Source: an uncultured Anaerolineaceae bacterium
GTDB taxonomy: Bacteria; Chloroflexota; Anaerolineae; Anaerolineales; Anaerolineaceae
DNA: 6,273 nucleotides
Reading direction: 5' to 3'
Assembly: GCA_937890875.1 (NCBI GenBank)
Contig: CALAEB010000419.1
Span: 1 to 6,273 of the forward strand
Shown here: one piece after another, positions 5,328-6,273 of the stretch
Numbering within the stretch: position 1 is the stretch's first letter
Layout: each line of letters begins with the position of its first letter
Notes under the pieces: generated by a model
Told to the model about the DNA's origin: nothing
Seen by the model: only the letters and a program-made list of their open reading frames with translations
Databases searched by the model: none
Position numbers and translations under genes: made by a program

Positions 5328-5522
5328 TCACAGGTCATTATAATCCAAATCCGGCTCGCTTTTGCCGTGCGGAACGGACAGCAGGAAATCTGTTAAACCT
5401 ACCCTCCTAAAAATGTCCTGGAACCGGCGGATTGAACACCCGCGGATATTCCAAATTTTAAAATCCTGCTTCCGGATGAAAAACTTGAAGCGTGATATAA
5501 ATATCGGTATGAATTCAGCCAT
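5328..5522 (-). CDS. Doubtful 64-residue ORF immediately upstream of DUF177
   Basis: This frame encodes a basic, Phe- and Arg-rich 64-residue peptide (MAEFIPIFISRFKFF...SEPDLDYNDL). In favour: GGGGAGG precedes the ATG, codon use is ordinary near the 3' end, and its TGA lies 13 nt before the DUF177 start, as in an operon. Against: the ribosome site is only 2 nt from the ATG, the peptide matches nothing I know, two AGG codons occur in a row, and it overlaps the start of the plus-strand membrane-protein frame head-to-head. A TATAAT that could be the DUF177 promoter would lie inside it. More likely this is promoter sequence with a chance open frame. Confidence 0.2.
   Translation of the reverse strand: MAEFIPIFISRFKFFIRKQDFKIWNIRGCSIRRFQDIFRRVGLTDFLLSVPHGKSEPDLDYNDL
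5337..5342 (-). promoter_or_regulatory. Candidate -10 box for the DUF177 gene pair
   Basis: The minus strand reads a perfect TATAAT at 5342-5337. Transcription would start near 5330, giving a short leader of about 15 nt that just contains the AGAGGG ribosome site of the DUF177 gene. No good -35 is seen 16-18 bp upstream, so the evidence is the hexamer and its position only. It would be coincidental if the 64-residue ORF across it were real. Confidence 0.35.
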
Positions 5523-6273
5523 ATCCTCCCCGAAAAATATCCCTGAAGAAAAAAGATTGCGGGTGAAATCAGTCCTGATTCTGCTGGCGGTTTTGGAGGG
5601 GGTTGCCGCGGCTTATACCCTGATCCGGGTTCCGTCGGAAGCGGAAAGCGCGGTTTTTTTTGGCCTGTCCAAAAGCCGCTTGATTTTGCTGGCCGCGGCG
5701 CTGGCCGGGATTCTCTTTTTCCTGAGCATTTGGATCATCTATTCGGTCGGTCGGCTGAAAGCAGCCCGGCTGAAAATTGAGCAGGTGTTACAGAAGCCGG
5801 GCATTGCCTTTTGCGTGCTGGCCGTCTGCTGGGCCGTGCTGTTGTGCTGCACATGGCTGTTTGTGTTCCGGTTTTCTCCTGCCAATGCGCTGGACAGCAC
5901 AATGGGAACCATCGTGTCCAGAACCTGGGGCCTGCTGATCTGGGGCATATTGCTCGCTTTCCAGGCGGTGGCTTTCTTTGCGCTTTTCTCCGGCCTGCTG
6001 TCGTCGCTTTTTTCGCCGGTCCGGGCCGCGGTGTTCTTTACGATTTTTATGCTGACGTATACTGCTTTTGCGGCCTATTATGATCAGGTCGATTGGTCGG
6101 TCCGCATGCATGGGTTGACCTGGCTGATGCTGACGCCCTGCGCTGTCTCGCTGATCTGGGCGCTCGGTTCCCGCGTTTACGCGGCGAAAAAGTGGGCGGG
6201 GATGGCGAATTCCGTGCTGCTGTGTCTTTTGATCGGGACGGCTACCTTGATGCTATCTCGTATGCCGTCTTCT
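5476..6273 (+). CDS. Polytopic membrane protein, C-terminus beyond the window
   Basis: An open plus-strand frame runs from ATG 5476 to the window end (266 codons, no stop). After a basic N-terminus (KNIPEEKRLRVK, 20-31) come about seven hydrophobic segments: roughly 32-50, 68-91, 109-132, 151-178, 184-203, 214-232 and 243-260. The loops hold RVPSEAESAVFFGLSKSR after the first helix and a YYDQVDWSVRMHG loop near 201-213. This looks like an inner-membrane protein of the large uncharacterised type that may continue with more helices; substrate or enzyme activity cannot be read from this part. The start is uncertain. In-frame ATGs exist at 5413, 5476 and 5509, and TTG 5557 or GTG 5563 would start just before the first helix, but none has a clear ribosome site. 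It is divergent from the DUF177 gene. Confidence 0.75.
   Translation, partial: MKNLKRDINIGMNSAISSPKNIPEEKRLRVKSVLILLAVLEGVAAAYTLIRVPSEAESAVFFGLSKSRLILLAAALAGILFFLSIWIIYSVGRLKAARLKIEQVLQKPGIAFCVLAVCWAVLLCCTWLFVFRFSPANALDSTMGTIVSRTWGLLIWGILLAFQAVAFFALFSGLLSSLFSPVRAAVFFTIFMLTYTAFAAYYDQVDWSVRMHGLTWLMLTPCAVSLIWALGSRVYAAKKWAGMANSVLLCLLIGTATLMLSRMPSS

Noticed and set aside
5739..6111. Frames of 69, 107 and 90 residues within the right end
   Set aside because: They overlap the open-ended membrane-protein frame, whose regular hydrophobic segments make it the coding one.

Overview
The window most likely comes from the Chloroflexota, probably an Anaerolineae-like anaerobe of intermediate GC. This is inference from protein style; no rRNA or tRNA is present. 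Three things point that way: a Ser/Thr-kinase-like receptor with a Thr/Pro stalk running into a GIGS-type junction, a DUF177 protein with the RINV..FLIHE..G..REFE opening usual in that phylum, and an ABC-F protein of the type common there. Two genes run off the window edges.

Layout. Positions 1-1240 (minus) hold most of a membrane-anchored pseudokinase: a degenerate kinase fold, one transmembrane helix and a Thr/Pro-rich outer stalk, cut off at the left edge. Positions 1241-1642 are a 402-base divergent intergenic region. It has short leader ORFs and several complementary segments that could form an attenuator in front of the next gene. Positions 1643-3274 (plus) encode a 543-residue ABC-F ATPase. 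Positions 3520-4041 (plus) encode a 173-residue, highly charged helical protein of unknown function, followed by a strong 17-bp hairpin terminator at 4157-4218. Positions 4042-4479 are otherwise non-coding and carry a 10-bp-phased motif cluster and two more hairpins.

On the minus strand, 5314-4832 encodes a DUF177 (YceD-like) cysteine-rich protein that is probably translationally coupled through an 8-nt overlap to a 119-residue unknown protein (4839-4480). In many bacteria the DUF177 gene is followed by rpmF, and that gene is absent here. Head-to-head with this pair, a polytopic membrane protein starts near 5476 (plus) and leaves the window on the right.

Together: the ABC-F and DUF177 genes concern the ribosome (ribosome protection or translation factor, and a 23S rRNA/L32-linked accessory protein). 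The pseudokinase is a likely signalling or scaffold receptor. No mobile element, CRISPR array, tRNA or rRNA was seen. The most interesting items are the pseudokinase that has lost its catalytic motifs, the attenuator-like leader of the ABC-F gene, and the DUF177 partner that occupies the rpmF position.
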